Below the pieces are notes generated by a model. It searched no databases. It was not told the origin of the DNA and saw only the letters and a program-made list of their open reading frames with translations. From positions 7,091,001 through 7,155,000 of the forward strand of contig JAQPZY010001695.1 of NCBI GenBank assembly GCA_029931535.1: a stretch of DNA of 64,000 nt, given 5' to 3'. Source of the DNA: Margaritifera margaritifera (taxonomy: Eukaryota; Mollusca; Bivalvia; Unionida; Margaritiferidae). Within the stretch, counting starts at the first letter, position 1. Each line of letters begins with the position of its first letter. The translations under genes were made by a program, and so were the position numbers. Shown here piece after piece: positions 12,641-24,004 of the stretch.

Positions 12641-12746
12641 AAGGTTAGTAGTTTGCACCACATCAACCCATCCATATCATATATTCTGCATTTGCAGTAG
12701 ACTTGTTTCTGATTTAATTTCTCCGGTAAAAAACGATAATTCTTAC

Positions 12747-13473
12747 AAGAAAATGGGTGCGCAGTCTTGTTGGATGATGTGTATTAATGTGACCGTATCC
12801 ATGTATCAACATCAGATTTCACACTCCATTCATTGCTGGGTGTGTATGCTTTTCAGAGCACGCACCCAAACAACTGACTGCATTCACTTTTTGTGCATCC
12901 TGGCTAAAAAGTATGCGATCGTGTTACGTTCTAAAGTAGCAAAGAAAGCTATACATTTTACGAAGGAGAGAAATAAGATATACTGTTTCCCAAATTATCT
13001 TATTCACTTAAAATAGTACAAGCAAATGATATTTTCAACTCGTCTGCTCCACAGTGATCGTTGTTCAGAATGTGTGTAACTGTGCGTAATTACCTGTCAA
13101 ACATTTCGCAGAATCTTCATTCCTCAGAAATAATAGCTATCATGCCAAAGAGCATGCCAAAGGATGTATTTCTATGGGAATATTCACAGTTGACTCTCGT
13201 GTTAGATTCTCATGTACTTCGAACGTGTTGCATCAGCTGATCATGAGCGAGCGCCGCCCCGGAAGTTAATAAGTCAGGCACACATAATTTATCGGCGCCG
13301 TCATTAACTTTTAAATTTATATTAAAGTTCAAAAGTGTTTCCTTTATTTTTATGTAAGAATAACGATCCTAAATGTTGCTTTTTCTTGTAAACATTCGCT
13401 GAATCCCTCGGGTCGATCTCGAGCTTCAACGATACCCTTAGGGATTCGGTGAATGCTTATGCGAAAAAAAAGA
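12747..13473 (+). repeat. Dispersed repeat copy 1 (partner at 33298-34030)
   Basis: Shares an ordered series of matches with 33298-34030: GCCGTATCCATGTATCAAC-type start, a TAATTxxCTGTCAAA block, AATATTCACAGTTGACTCTC, CATCAGCTGATC, TTATATTAAA and TTATTTTTATGTAAGAAT. The unit ends in an inverted repeat: CATTCGCTGAATCCCT at 13396-13411 faces AGGGATTCGGTGAATG at about 13440-13455. The second copy keeps an equivalent end. No protein motif is seen, so it may be a non-autonomous transposon of unknown class. Confidence 0.75.
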
Positions 13474-13776
13474 AAAAAAAGAAACACACGCATGATCCCT
13501 ATATTCAAGCAAGGTGCGACCTAATTCTTTGACTATCTCGTGGCTATTTATTTTTGGTGAATAAAATGGCTACTTTAACAGCTTGGCCGATTTACATATG
13601 GAATTCAACTTATTCACAAAATGCGCAAAATTAGTTCTTAAAGACAGAAACATCTGTACATATATCTTGGATTATGGTATTCGGGTCAGTTACACTAAAC
13701 TGTATGAGTAAACAAGGTGTAACTCAATCTGTACCTATCCACTAAATTTCCATGTCATAATGAAGAAAAATAAACT

Positions 13777-14515
13777 GTGTGGCTTTATCTACGATAGATT
13801 TGGAGCAGAAATAAAATAAAAAAAGATAACTAAAAAAAAAACACGTACAAAAAGTATTTGATTATCCACAGCCACAAAAGAATGAAAGGAAATAAAGAAG
13901 TGGCCACAATAAATTAGGTTTCTGAAAACATGTCTTATGGAAGAAACGAATGGATGAAAATAACACTGTGTGTCTAATATGAAGTGATAGATAGATAGAC
14001 GGATGAATGGATTATGGATGGGTTTAGGTGATTGATATGAAGTGATAGATAGATAGACGGATGAATGGATGATGGATGGGTTTAGGTGATTGATATGAAG
14101 TGATAGATAGATAGACGGATGAATGGATGATGGATGGATTTAGGTGATTGATATCCACGAAGAGTAGTCACATGAAGTGATAGATATATAGACGGATGAA
14201 TGGATAATGGATGGATTTATGTGATTGATATGAAGTGATAGATAGATAGAGAGACAGATGAATGGATGATGGATGAATTTATGTCATTGATATGCACGAA
14301 GAGTAGTCACTTGAAGTAGATATAATGTTCATATACACGCTAATAAGTCTGAGAGGATTATATCGATTTGTTTCTCGTCATGACTGCAGTAATGTTGCCT
14401 CATCTATGATAGATTTAGAGCAGAAAAAAAAATAATTAAACAACGTGTAAAAAGTATTTGATTATCCACATCTACAAAAGAATGAAAGAAAACAGAAAAT
14501 GTGACCAAAATAAAT
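13777..14515 (+). repeat. Minisatellite, 58-bp unit, about 5 copies, bracketed by direct repeats
   Basis: The array core (13978-14307) has units with GAAGTGATAGATAGATAGAC, GGATGAATGGATGATGGATG and TTTAGGTGATTGATAT. Units are interrupted twice by CACGAAGAGTAGTCAC. On each side lies a diverged direct repeat of about 130 bp (13777-13916 and 14393-14515) sharing GATAGATTTxGAGCAGAAA and AAAGTATTTGATTATCCACA, so array and flank were probably duplicated together. Confidence 0.9.
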
Positions 14516-14519
14516 GGCT

Positions 14520-15370
14520 GTCAAGGAAGGCTTATTATGAAAAGATAACCAAGCGGAAGTTGAACGTTGAAAGCAATTCTTATACAGAAAATGCTTAACT
14601 ATTTCATATTGGATTGCATCATTAAAATTTGTCGCGACCTTTTTCACTCTGTTCACAAATGAGTAAACTGTTAGTCCAATTGAAACATCAAAACGAAAAT
14701 GAAGCTCAGGACACTGTGATTCATATTTCGACAGGTTTTATGTGAAAATACACTGCTCACCAAATTTGGTGTACGCCTAAAAGTGTCGGTAGCAACTGGT
14801 GTTTCCGCCCCCCCCCCCCCCAGGTCGTGACTCACAATAAAGAATAGACCATTTGAAAATAGACTTTCTGACAAGTCAATAACGTTGCTTAACACCTACT
14901 TGTATAATTATCTATGGCCAATGGATGAGCTATCAGCATGACTCTGGTGTTAGTAGTTGGTATCATGTTACATAATGGGGGTCAGCACGTGGGAAACGTT
15001 TCCAGATCCTGACTAAAATATTGGAAATATATAGTAAGTTTGAACCAAGTTATCCCAGGAACTGCTGCTTTCAGCTTTCATTTTACTCAGATTTTGAACT
15101 TTTTTCACGATTGGTTCATGTATTAAGTCTGTACAGTTTCATACATTTGATGCATTAGGCAAGATTTTCTTATGTAAATGAGCATGGATGGGGCTTTGAA
15201 CAAATTTCGGACAGGTCCATTCCAAGCTGGAGTACATTGTTTACAAGAGTTACCTCCCTATGCGAATGATACCTCTTTTGCGAATGGCCAGGGGACAAAA
15301 ACAAATAGATTTGCTCTACTAAGCAAATGTGCTACTCAAATTTTCGGAAAACAAATTGTCATTTACATTA
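14520..15370. other. Stretch with a C-run, no gene seen
   Basis: A 15-base C homopolymer ends near 14820. The open frame entering the 24-bp minisatellite from 15178 is explained below as repeat-driven. Confidence 0.4.
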
Positions 15371-15375
15371 ACAGA

Positions 15376-15755
15376 TGTCTGAATGTTATTCAGAGGTTGT
15401 CTCTGAGTGTTATTCAGAGGTTGTCTCTGAGTGTTATTCAGAGGTTGTCTCTGAATGTTATTCAGAGGTTGTCTCTGAGTGTTATTCAGAGGTTGTCTCT
15501 GAATGTTATTCAGAGGTTGTCTCTTAGTGTTATTCAAAGGTTGTCTCTGACTGTTATTCAGAGGTTGTCTATGACTGTTATTCAGAGGTTGTCTCTGAGT
15601 GTTATTCAGAGGTTGTAGCTGAATGTTATTCAGAGATTGTATCTGAGTGTTATTCAGAGATTATTTCTTAATGTTATTCAGCTGATATATCTGAATGTTA
15701 TTCAGAAGTTATATCCGAATGTTATTCAGAAGTTATATCCGGATGTTATTCAAAT
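15376..15755 (+). repeat. Minisatellite, 24-bp unit, about 16 copies
   Basis: The unit is TTATTCAGAGGTTGTCTCTG plus AGTG/AATG. The 3' third is more diverged (TTATATCTGAATG, AAGTTATATCCG). Because 24 is a multiple of three and the unit lacks stops, open frames appear on both strands (repeating VIQRLSLS on plus, NNTQRQPL on minus); these are not evidence of a gene. Confidence 0.95.
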
Positions 15756-15759
15756 GGTA

Positions 15760-16980
15760 TATGCTGCTAAAGTCTTTAAATTTTGTTTGTGTCACATGAA
15801 GATGAACCATGGAACATATTGTTTGATTGATGTGATTGAAAGAAGGATATGAAGAATTTGCCCTACTATAAATGAAATAACTCCTAATAAAATGTTCAAA
15901 GAATTTACCGTACCTCCTCCAATTGACAAATCACATATCTGACCTTACCAAGCGTTTAATTTCCTCTAACTTTTTATGGTAGCATTTCTGATAAATTTTA
16001 AGAAGTGAAGAAATTTCATAACAGTTCTCACCTGGATATTATTTTTTACACAGATATAAAACTTGTACAGTATTGATTCGTGGGTATAGTTTGGAACAGT
16101 TGGTATATTCATATCATATTTTACGTCTTTTACGAATTAAATGAATTTTAAAAACGTAAAGTTTTTATCACTAACCAATTCAGGGCGTAAGACTTATTGT
16201 ACATATATAAGTATATGTCATATCAAAACACCATAGCTTAGTTTCTTTTTCTTAGAATTAGCAAAGTTATCATTCAAGTGCACATCATATTTGATTAGTA
16301 CTTTGTTTACCTCAAGAAGCGTATATAGTCAGTCAGTCACATAGATACATTTTATTAGATCTCGTATTAACAACGAATTCACTGTAACTGTGAAGAAATT
16401 GTATAGACACTTAAGGTCAGACAGATTTAAAATGTATTTTGCGTCGTTCGGAATATATTTGAAACTGGGTCAATTATTCCAGGAAGATCTGGAAAATAAT
16501 TTGTGTACATCCAGAATGGAATATGAAAACTCCGTAGGGGATAATATTTATATACATTTGATGGTTAGCTTTTATTACAGCTGAAAGTCGATTAAAAAAC
16601 TCGGCTTTGTCGGTGAAAAGGGAGAGTACGACACTGAGAAATATCAGGCAGATTTTACTCGCATATACAAAACTAATGGAATCAAAATGCGGTATTTATC
16701 TGATCCGCCACAATGAGTATGATTGGTAGTAGTAAATAAAACCTAAAGGCAGGGCCACTCACATTCCAATTTTTTTTTTTTTACTTTTAAAAAACAATAT
16801 CCTACATATATTTAAAACTGCGTCAATTCTGATGGACATCCAGAACAATATAGGAAAACTCCACATGGGACAACAGTCATAAGCAAGTGTTCACATACGA
16901 TTATTAAAAATAATATGCTTGTATATTTCCCTGGTTTACCCCATATATTTAATTTAAAAAAAAAAAAAAAACACGTATCC
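15760..16980. other. AT-rich stretch, no gene seen
   Basis: Around 16334-16410 a GTCAGTCAGTCACATAGAT piece and GAATTCACTGTAACTGTGAA resemble 33190-33280 (start of the dispersed repeat region there), suggesting a third, partial copy. Otherwise featureless. Confidence 0.4.
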
Positions 16981-16983
16981 CCC

Positions 16984-17420
16984 AACTTATAAAACACCCC
17001 TTATCCACCAACCATACTCACATCCAATTTATAAAACACCCCTTATCCACCAACCATACTCACATCCAATTTATAAAACACCCATTATCCACCAACCATA
17101 CTCACATCCAATTTATAAAACACCCCTTATCCACCAACCATACTCACATCCAATTTATAAAACACCCCTTATCCACCAACCATACTCACATCCAATTTAT
17201 AAAACACCCCTTATCCACCAACCATACTCACATCCAATTTATAAAACACCCACCATCCACCAACCATACTCACATCCAATTTATAAAACACCCACCATCC
17301 ACCAACCATACTCACATCCAATTTATAAAACACCCACCATCCACCAACCATACTCACATCCAATTTATAAAACACCCACCATCCACCAACCATACTCACA
17401 TCCAATTTAAAAAATACCCA
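16984..17420 (+). repeat. Minisatellite, 42-bp unit, about 10 copies
   Basis: The unit contains ATAAAACACCCCTTATCCAC followed by CAACCATACTCACATCCAATTT. Two blocks are visible: CCCCTTAT in the left half and CCCACCAT in the right half. The minus strand is open through the right block (repeating LDVSMVGGWWVFYK), a consequence of the 42-bp period. Confidence 0.95.
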
Positions 17421-17905
17421 CCATATATACTATCCTCCGATTTTTTTTCTAAAAACAACTATAGGCCACCTACCATCCAATCCACCAATTTATTTAAAAG
17501 AAGAGAAAACAAAACCAAAGCACCACCCGCTATCATTTCTTTTTATTGTTTTAAAAAAGTGCCAACCATCCAATTTTTGTAAAAAAAATCTACCCTCTAA
17601 ATTAAAAAACACTTTCCTATCCTCCAAATGTTTTTTGCAAAACCCTAGGCTACCACCCCATTACTTCAAACACCAACACTCCCCTACGATAAAAAAACTC
17701 TTTTTTTTGGAAAAATCCAAGACCAATAACCCTCCAAATTAAAAAGAACACACCAACTCTCCATTTTTTTCAACAACAAAAAAGAACCAGCACCTACCCA
17801 CTGAATTAAAAAAAAACTATTCCTTATTATCGTACAATTTTTAAAAAAAGACACCTACCCACCTATCCCTCAAATTGCAAAATCCCACCACCATAATCCA
17901 AAATC
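17421..17905 (+). repeat. Eroded, G-poor continuation of the 42-bp minisatellite
   Basis: After the regular array the sequence still cycles through CC-rich and A/T-run pieces at roughly 35-45 bp spacing: CTATCCTCCGATTTTTTTTC, CCACCTACCATCCAATCC, AACCATCCAATTTTTG, TACCCTCTAAATTAAAAAAC, CTATCCTCCAAATG, ACCCTCCAAATTAAAAAG. G is almost absent from the plus strand. This reads as decayed copies of the neighbouring unit. Confidence 0.65.
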
Positions 17906-18221
17906 AAAACTTTTTCTGTAGAAATTCATGAGTTCACAGTCTATCAAAGGAACTTCCTAATAGAAGCCAGATTGATGCCCCTATATCCTCCAGTAATTAA
18001 ACTCTAACAGAGTCAGTAATTTCAAATAAATATGTCATAATAAAAAACCTCATGTAAGTAGACTGTACCGTCAGAATGAAAACATTATTAACCAGTGCAT
18101 GTAACCGTGATGTATTTTTTAATATATAAACAAAACCTCCACTATAGAGGTTATAATCACACAAAGTTATAAACAAACAGGCAAATACATGTTTACTATT
18201 GAGTAGCTACTATAATCTGTC

Positions 18222-18223
18222 GT

Positions 18224-18304
<81 letters not shown>
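18222..18304. repeat. (TA)n microsatellite with CATA start
   Basis: Begins GTATACATACATACATATA and becomes pure alternating TA to 18304. Confidence 0.98.
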
Positions 18305-18306
<2 letters not shown>

Positions 18307-19360
18307 GGCACAAATAATCAATACTAACTTACCAAAACCAGGTACATACGGTATTCATCGGTATACAGCGTTTCGCATTCCTTCGCTTTGAGCGTACTAT
18401 CAGTCTTCTATTTATCAGGCTATAACCGACATGTATCTTAGTACATTTAGATTTGTAACTAAAATAATCCAATTATAGAACATTCATAGTGATATTAATA
18501 ACAACATCATGAATAATAAAGACTAACTGAGCACCAGTAGAGACAAAGTTGCCACTAATACAACCAATACTCATATACTTCATATTGCTTGTAGTGCACG
18601 TTGACAGGTTATTATGGTCTTTATATTTAAAATTAGAACTGAAATAATCAAATTTTTAAATGTATAATGATATTATTAATTAAGATAACTTAAGTACTTG
18701 ATTTGCAGCTTAATTGTATGGTAAATTAAATTTGGATAACAGATTAAAACAATTTTTTTCGAAGAAGACTTTATTTGCTACTGTGGCGTAGAGGGAGCAC
18801 TGACCATTTCGGAACACAAAATCGCCAATGGTATGTGTTCGGGGCCCGTTACAGGCATAATATTTCTTATTAACTGCGCACACCTGCTCACTCTCATCGT
18901 CCCGTTGCAAGTATGACACCAAATTAGTGATAAGGGTATGAGATGAAATTGATTCAAATTATAAGTGATGCGAACTTCCGGTGCACCATAATACCAAAGT
19001 AGATAGATTGCAATCACTATATCATGACTGACTACCGAGGATCCCAGCGTTTCGTTTCGACTAGGATCTCCAATAGGGCTTATAGTCAACTGTGTAATTG
19101 AATCAATCGAAAAAACATCTCGGACAATTTGATGTCATAAATCAAAATGGGTCCTGTCCCCGAGGATATCCAGGTGCACCACAATCCCTTGGTTGATCGT
19201 TCTAGGGGACTGACAGACATAAGTGAGCAGATGGGCTTATTGCAAAAAAATTAAATAAAGATCAAAGGTTAAATCCTGGTTAATGGTTAAACAACGGTTA
19301 TATTTAGTCATAAATATATAACATTACTTCTTCAATTAAATGACGCCAAAGACAGAAGAG
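18305..19360. other. Stretch of higher complexity, no assigned gene
   Basis: 18780-19090 is less AT-rich than its surroundings and has two overlapping minus-strand frames (103 and 70 codons), with AATAAA on the minus strand just after the stop of the longer one. No family is recognised. Left as unassigned. Confidence 0.3.
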
Positions 19361-20390
19361 AACAAATAACAGTATTTAAGACATCTATGCTACGATCCTG
19401 AAAGTCTATTTGCTTGCACAAATATCAATCAATTGTGTGAACAGGACAAAATTAAAAGAGCGAAGAGAATAAAATGCTCTGAATGTAAAGATGTCTCAAC
19501 AGGACAATCTACATACATATAACTCAAGCAAGCAAGAATAAGATTTCCCCATAGAAGGGTTTATGTTAGTCACGTAGGTAATCAGTTCCAGGCAGACATT
19601 GTTGACATGCAAGGATATCAAACATACAACAAATACAAGGGAGACGACGCTTTTAGGTAAATCTTTAATGAGCAAAAATCGGAAAGGACACAGTTCGATG
19701 AAAGAATGGAATTTTATAACCGAACGGTTAATGAATTACTGGAGAAAAAGAAAACAATGAATTCTTTTCAACATACTCAGACAAAAAGCGTCTGTATTGG
19801 AAAGGTTTAATCGAGCTAATAAGACTTGAATGTGGAAGGATTTCACTGAAATGAAACAAGAAAACGGGCGGACATATGTCCTAATCGTATTGATGGATAT
19901 AATAATTCATATCATAGATCAAGAGATATGTTACCAGTTAATGCCAGTCAACATACACACAGGCCTAAAGTTTGGATTAACTTATTTGGCTATCTAACAA
20001 CTGATACACATGAAACGCTTAAATATAAACTATGTGAGAAAGTTAGGATCTAAAAAAATAAATCTATTTTTGCTCAAGGCTATCTTCCTAATTTCACTGA
20101 AGTGATTTTTGCAATCGGACAAGTAATTTTAGAAGATCCAGTAGTAAATTGGAAGACCTAAAGGGAGAGGATATTGATGGAATATGTTACGAGGAGAAGT
20201 TACCTCTATACGACAAACAAGAGGCGTTCAAGGTTGAGACAAATTTTAAAGCTAAGTAAATGAATGGTAAAATAAATGTGCTGGTAAAATGGAAAAGGTA
20301 TGATGAATCGTGTAATAGCTGGGTACAGAAGATAATATTGTGTCACTTAAATAACATCGTCAGATTCATATGTAAAAAATAATTACCTAA
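19361..20390 (+). pseudogene. Polinton integrase relic with C-terminal chromodomain
   Basis: Pieces in order on the plus strand: LRHLCYDPESLF (about 19380), RRVYVSHVGNQFQADIVDMQ with the first catalytic Asp (about 19550-19612), MEFYNRTVNELLEKKK (about 19710-19755), KASVLERFNRANKT with the catalytic Glu at about 19800, YNNSYHRSRDMLPVN (about 19900-19945), KSIFAQGYLPNFTEVIF (about 20062-20110), LEDLKGEDIDGICYEEKLP (about 20148-20205), and a chromodomain-like tail NVLVKWKRYDESCNSWVQ (about 20274-20330). Several stops and frame changes separate them. The integrase would insert the element; chromodomains are thought to guide insertion to modified histones. Family assignment is from these motifs read by eye. 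Confidence 0.8.
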
Positions 20391-20749
20391 TAAATGGAAT
20401 AAATTAAATTACATGTTACAGTTCTGGTGAAGATAAGCCTGTTGATTAAATGGAACATCGAAATACACATTATAAAGGTGGAATAATTTTGCAAATATGT
20501 AACTGGCATCGTAGCGAAGGAAATGACAAATTCAAATAATACAGCCAAAAAAAAAAAAAATTACAAAAAAAAAAATAAAATAAAAAATGAATGTATAAAA
20601 ATTGCAACAAGAGGTTTAATGTTCAATCATAAGAAAAAGTCATTTTCACACTAATTTTTTTAAAATAGTGCTATAAAAAGGTGACATATTTTACACTGAA
20701 TTTTGAATTGAAGAATATAGTACAATAATAAATGGTGACAATTTGCTTA

Positions 20750-22010
20750 ATACAAAAATGCCCAAATCTGAAAGAAGCAAATTACAGACTACTTTAATTC
20801 ATCTTCCAACGAGAAGAGAAAACAAGAGAGTGAATATTGATGAAACTAAAAATAAAATTATAACAAGAAGGTTCCAAGATTCATGAACAAATGAACAAAT
20901 ATAGATTTGAAGTTAATAGAGAACTAATAATTATCCAGAATTTATTTCTATTTTGTGCAGCAGCTGAGCCATTTGTATGTAAAATAGTTATAGAAAAACT
21001 GCAGATTTAGACCCTATTAAAGTGCAGTTAGATTTATCAATTTTAGTTGAAGAGAAAACGGCTGTATGTACATTTGTAATTGGTATCACAGCAGTTTACC
21101 AATAAACATAATTAATAAAAATGAGATTTTTTGATGTTTTGGATGCAAAATTTAACCAGAACACAAAATTATGGTTAGGAAGAAAAAATTATTCAACTCT
21201 GCATATTGACAGATATAAACCAATAGGAGGAAATTCATATAGATTTACCAGATTGGATAAACAAATAAAACATCTGCTTTGTGTAAAAAATAGTGACAAC
21301 AAATGTTTTGTTTATGCAATAGAATCTATTATAAACCCACCAAGAGATCATCCGTTTAGACCACATCAGTATAGCCCTGATCAATATAAACACTGGTGTA
21401 ATAAATGTCAAAAAGATATACAAGATGTAAAAAATCTGAAATTGAATTTAATATATCTGTTAATGTATACGAAACTGTAGAAAAACTTATAAGAACAGCT
21501 AGAATAAATGAAAGAGACAGTCATGTAGATATGTTAATAATATCGGATGCAAACAAACCAGACATTTATCATTATTGTGGAATAAAGGAATTATCGAAAT
21601 TATTATCATCTCAAGTGAACAGAGACGAAAGAAAAAATATTGCTGCTAGAAGTGTCTAAATTAGCGTTATTCCTAATTAAAATTATTTGAACGTAAAAGA
21701 ATATGCAACCAAATAGATAACAGAATACACATAATGCTAGAAAAGGGTTTTGTCATTAAATTTAAAAACAACCAAGACAAACTAAATGTTCCTTTTGTTT
21801 TATAATGTGAGTTTTAAAGTATTATTGTGTCAATAAGAAATTGTAAACAAAACTTAGATACATCATGGACGTTTAAAACAGCATAACACATACCACAAAA
21901 GAAGAAAATAAAAACAAAGATACCACCAACCATAAAGTAGTACCATCTTAGAATTACAACATTTGTTGTAAATAAATAGTACAATAATAAACGGAACAAT
22001 AGCATTTCAA
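20750..22010 (+). pseudogene. Polinton-type DNA polymerase B, N-terminal relic
   Basis: From 21121 the frame gives HIDRYKPIGGNSYRF, then VKNSDNKCFVYAIESI and HPFRPHQY, the block typical of the N-terminal part of Polinton protein-primed polymerases. After a frameshift near 21410 it continues with FNISVNVYETVEKLIR, HVDMLIISDA and IYHYCGIKELSKLLSSQ (to 21659). A further frame at about 21720-21820 reads FKNNQDKLNVPFVL and runs into the exonuclease I position, where stops replace the usual aromatic and Glu residues. Upstream pieces (DPIKVQLDLSILVEE near 21010) fit the same protein. Polymerase palm motifs were not found, so the gene is truncated as well as frameshifted. Confidence 0.7.
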
Positions 22011-22154
22011 ATGGATGTGACAGACTTTAAAATGTAAATGAGTTTAACAAAAACGGCTATTGTAGCGCTTGTATAAAGGAGTAAATTAGAAGGTGGACGA
22101 AACAAAACATAAAATATTTAAACAAATTCATGAAACAAAGATACCACGGAATAA

Positions 22155-22445
22155 ACGTTTTTAATTAATTCACCTGACAAGAAATATAATTTTAAGTCTG
22201 TGAAACAAAACATAAAATCAGACACAACATTAAAAATGCTGGGTGTTACATCAATTAAATTATATCAAAGAGAGTTATATTTCACAAAGCCTGAATGTAG
22301 GCGAGATTTAATTAATGACCATGCTTTTCTTGATGCTTCTTTTGACTTTTCTAATCTTGAGCAACAGAAAAATGCTTTCACTGGTAAAAAAACTCGATAT
22401 ATGTTTGCTGGTGAAAACAGATCAAAAACTGATAAAGTGCCATAA
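22155..22445 (+). pseudogene. Unrecognised open frame within the Polinton relic (about 96 codons)
   Basis: Open from just after a stop at 22152 to the TAA at 22443. It reads as natural protein rather than noise: KLYQRELYFTKPECRRDL, then HAFLDASFDFSNLEQQKNAF, then RYMFAGENRSKTDK and a basic end. There is no in-frame ATG near the start, so the 5' part is lost or lies in another frame. No domain was recognised. Context suggests an element-encoded accessory protein. Confidence 0.45.
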
Positions 22446-22769
22446 AAGAAGAAACGAAAGAACACAATAGAAAGGTAGAGTTTTTAAATATATTACATTT
22501 ATAATTGATGAGATATGAAATGTTATACGTTAGTATATTTTATCGTATTTATCATTTTTTCAGTATTTTTAATTTCATCGTTCTGCTTTGCATACTAGTT
22601 GACATTGTGTTGTGTGTAAGTATAATTTACCATCACGAATTTGCTGACTTGTTTACTTCGCTCTCACTTTGATCATATGTTGATTTCTGAACATTTGTGT
22701 TTTTTAAAGTTTTCAAGCTAGCACTCAACGATGAAAATGGTAATCCCGAACTAAAGATAAAAACCCAGT

Positions 22770-23140
22770 TTAGTATCTAATTCCGTTTGTTGTTAAGTAA
22801 TCTTCTTTCAGCTCTGTTTGTAATTCATTTAAGGTATCACTTGGAAACAATTTAGTCATGAAAGATGTCAATGTCATTCCTAGTATTACTACATCTGACA
22901 ATGACTCTGATATTTTAGCAAATCCAGCATTGATGAATATCTCGTGGTTATTTTTTTTTCTTTTTCAAAATCCGTTTTATCCATCTCCTTGTCAGTTAAA
23001 TGTTTACCAGTTATTTTTTTGAATTTGCCATTTGCTATACTAATTTTTAATTATTGCTTGTATTCTTCTTCATTTAAATAGGCTGTATCCTCTTGAAATC
23101 TGTCATTGTTGGCTTCGGTTATATCTTCGGAGAAACCTAA
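22770..23140 (-). pseudogene. Unrecognised minus-strand coding relic in the Polinton region (about 123 codons, one stop)
   Basis: Reading the minus strand from 23140 to the TAA at 22770-22772 gives protein-like sequence with a single internal stop after NEEEYKQ: NNDRFQEDTAYLNEEEYKQ, KISIANGKFKKITGKHLTDK, IFINAGFAKISESLSDVVIL, TSFMTKLFPSDTLNELQTEL, KEDYLTTNGIRY. Composition (acidic and basic mix, regular hydrophobics) is unlike random AT-rich translation. The strand is opposite to the integrase and polymerase, which is common for some Polinton genes. No family recognised. Confidence 0.5.
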
Positions 23141-23174
23141 TTATTTTTCAAGTTTTTTTCATTCATTTAAATAG

Positions 23175-23815
23175 TGAACAAGTGTCAGAAGGTAACCTTC
23201 GTGAAGAGTTTGATAATCCTATTTACGATGAAGATTATTTTGATGATGATGAAATAATAAATAAAATCATGTTATATAAAATTTATTAAATGAGGTTTTT
23301 GAAACTCCTAAACGAACAGAGAATTAGGGACACAAGTAGCTGACGAATACAAAGAATTTATCAAACGTAGTTTTGATGAAACACAATCTAAGCTAATATA
23401 ACGTTATTTAATTATTAGAGAAAGAACAGTATTTTACCAAGAAACAAGCAAATATATGATTTAAAAATGTGTAGCCAAATATAATGTTAGCTCTAACTTC
23501 ATAGCTACGCAAAGAGGTGGAGTAATTTGTTGTATTCATTAGGTTGGACAAAACAAGGAAATATATGGCACCTCACAAATTATAATCCTACAGTATTGCC
23601 ATAACCTATTGAGCAAGAAATTAAAGATAATCAGGAAATAGGAATGAGTAAATTTAAAACAAATGAGCCATTTTATCCAACAGTTACAATAACAAGAACC
23701 AATACAAATTTATGATGAAACAGATTTGAAAGAAGAAATCTCCTATGATGCAATAGAATTACGTAATGATTTCAATAAGGGAAATATTGATTTTAAAAAT
23801 GTAATTAAATAACTA
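23175..23815 (+). pseudogene. Unrecognised plus-strand coding relic of the Polinton region
   Basis: Protein-like pieces in changing frames: GNLREEFDNPIYDEDYFDDD (about 23194-23253, very acidic), NLLYSLGWTKQGNIWHLTNY (about 23525-23585), SKFKTNEPFYPTVTITRTN (about 23648-23704), then after a frameshift IYDETDLKEEISYDAIELRN and DFNKGNID (about 23709-23795). Stops and shifts rule out function. The pieces appear to belong to one or two element-encoded proteins of unknown role. Confidence 0.45.
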
Positions 23816-24004
23816 AAATAAATTTTTAGAAAGAGGTTATACTCAAGAAGGAAGTGTTAATAGATTCCTTAATAATCATGAAAAGAAAAAGAATTAATGG
23901 GCTATGCAGTCAACTGAAAAATATTATCAAAGAGATCAGACTTTGAAATGTATCACAAGCAGAAAGAGGACATACAAATAGACATCGGTAAAGTAAAGTA
24001 AAAT

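Noticed and set aside
15178..15618. 146-codon frame with repeating VIQRLSLS
   Set aside because: It is produced by the stop-free 24-bp minisatellite; the opposite strand is equally open and the non-repeat start has no motif.
17211..17405. Minus-strand frame repeating LDVSMVGGWWVFYK
   Set aside because: Arises from the 42-bp tandem unit; no start-to-stop unique sequence.
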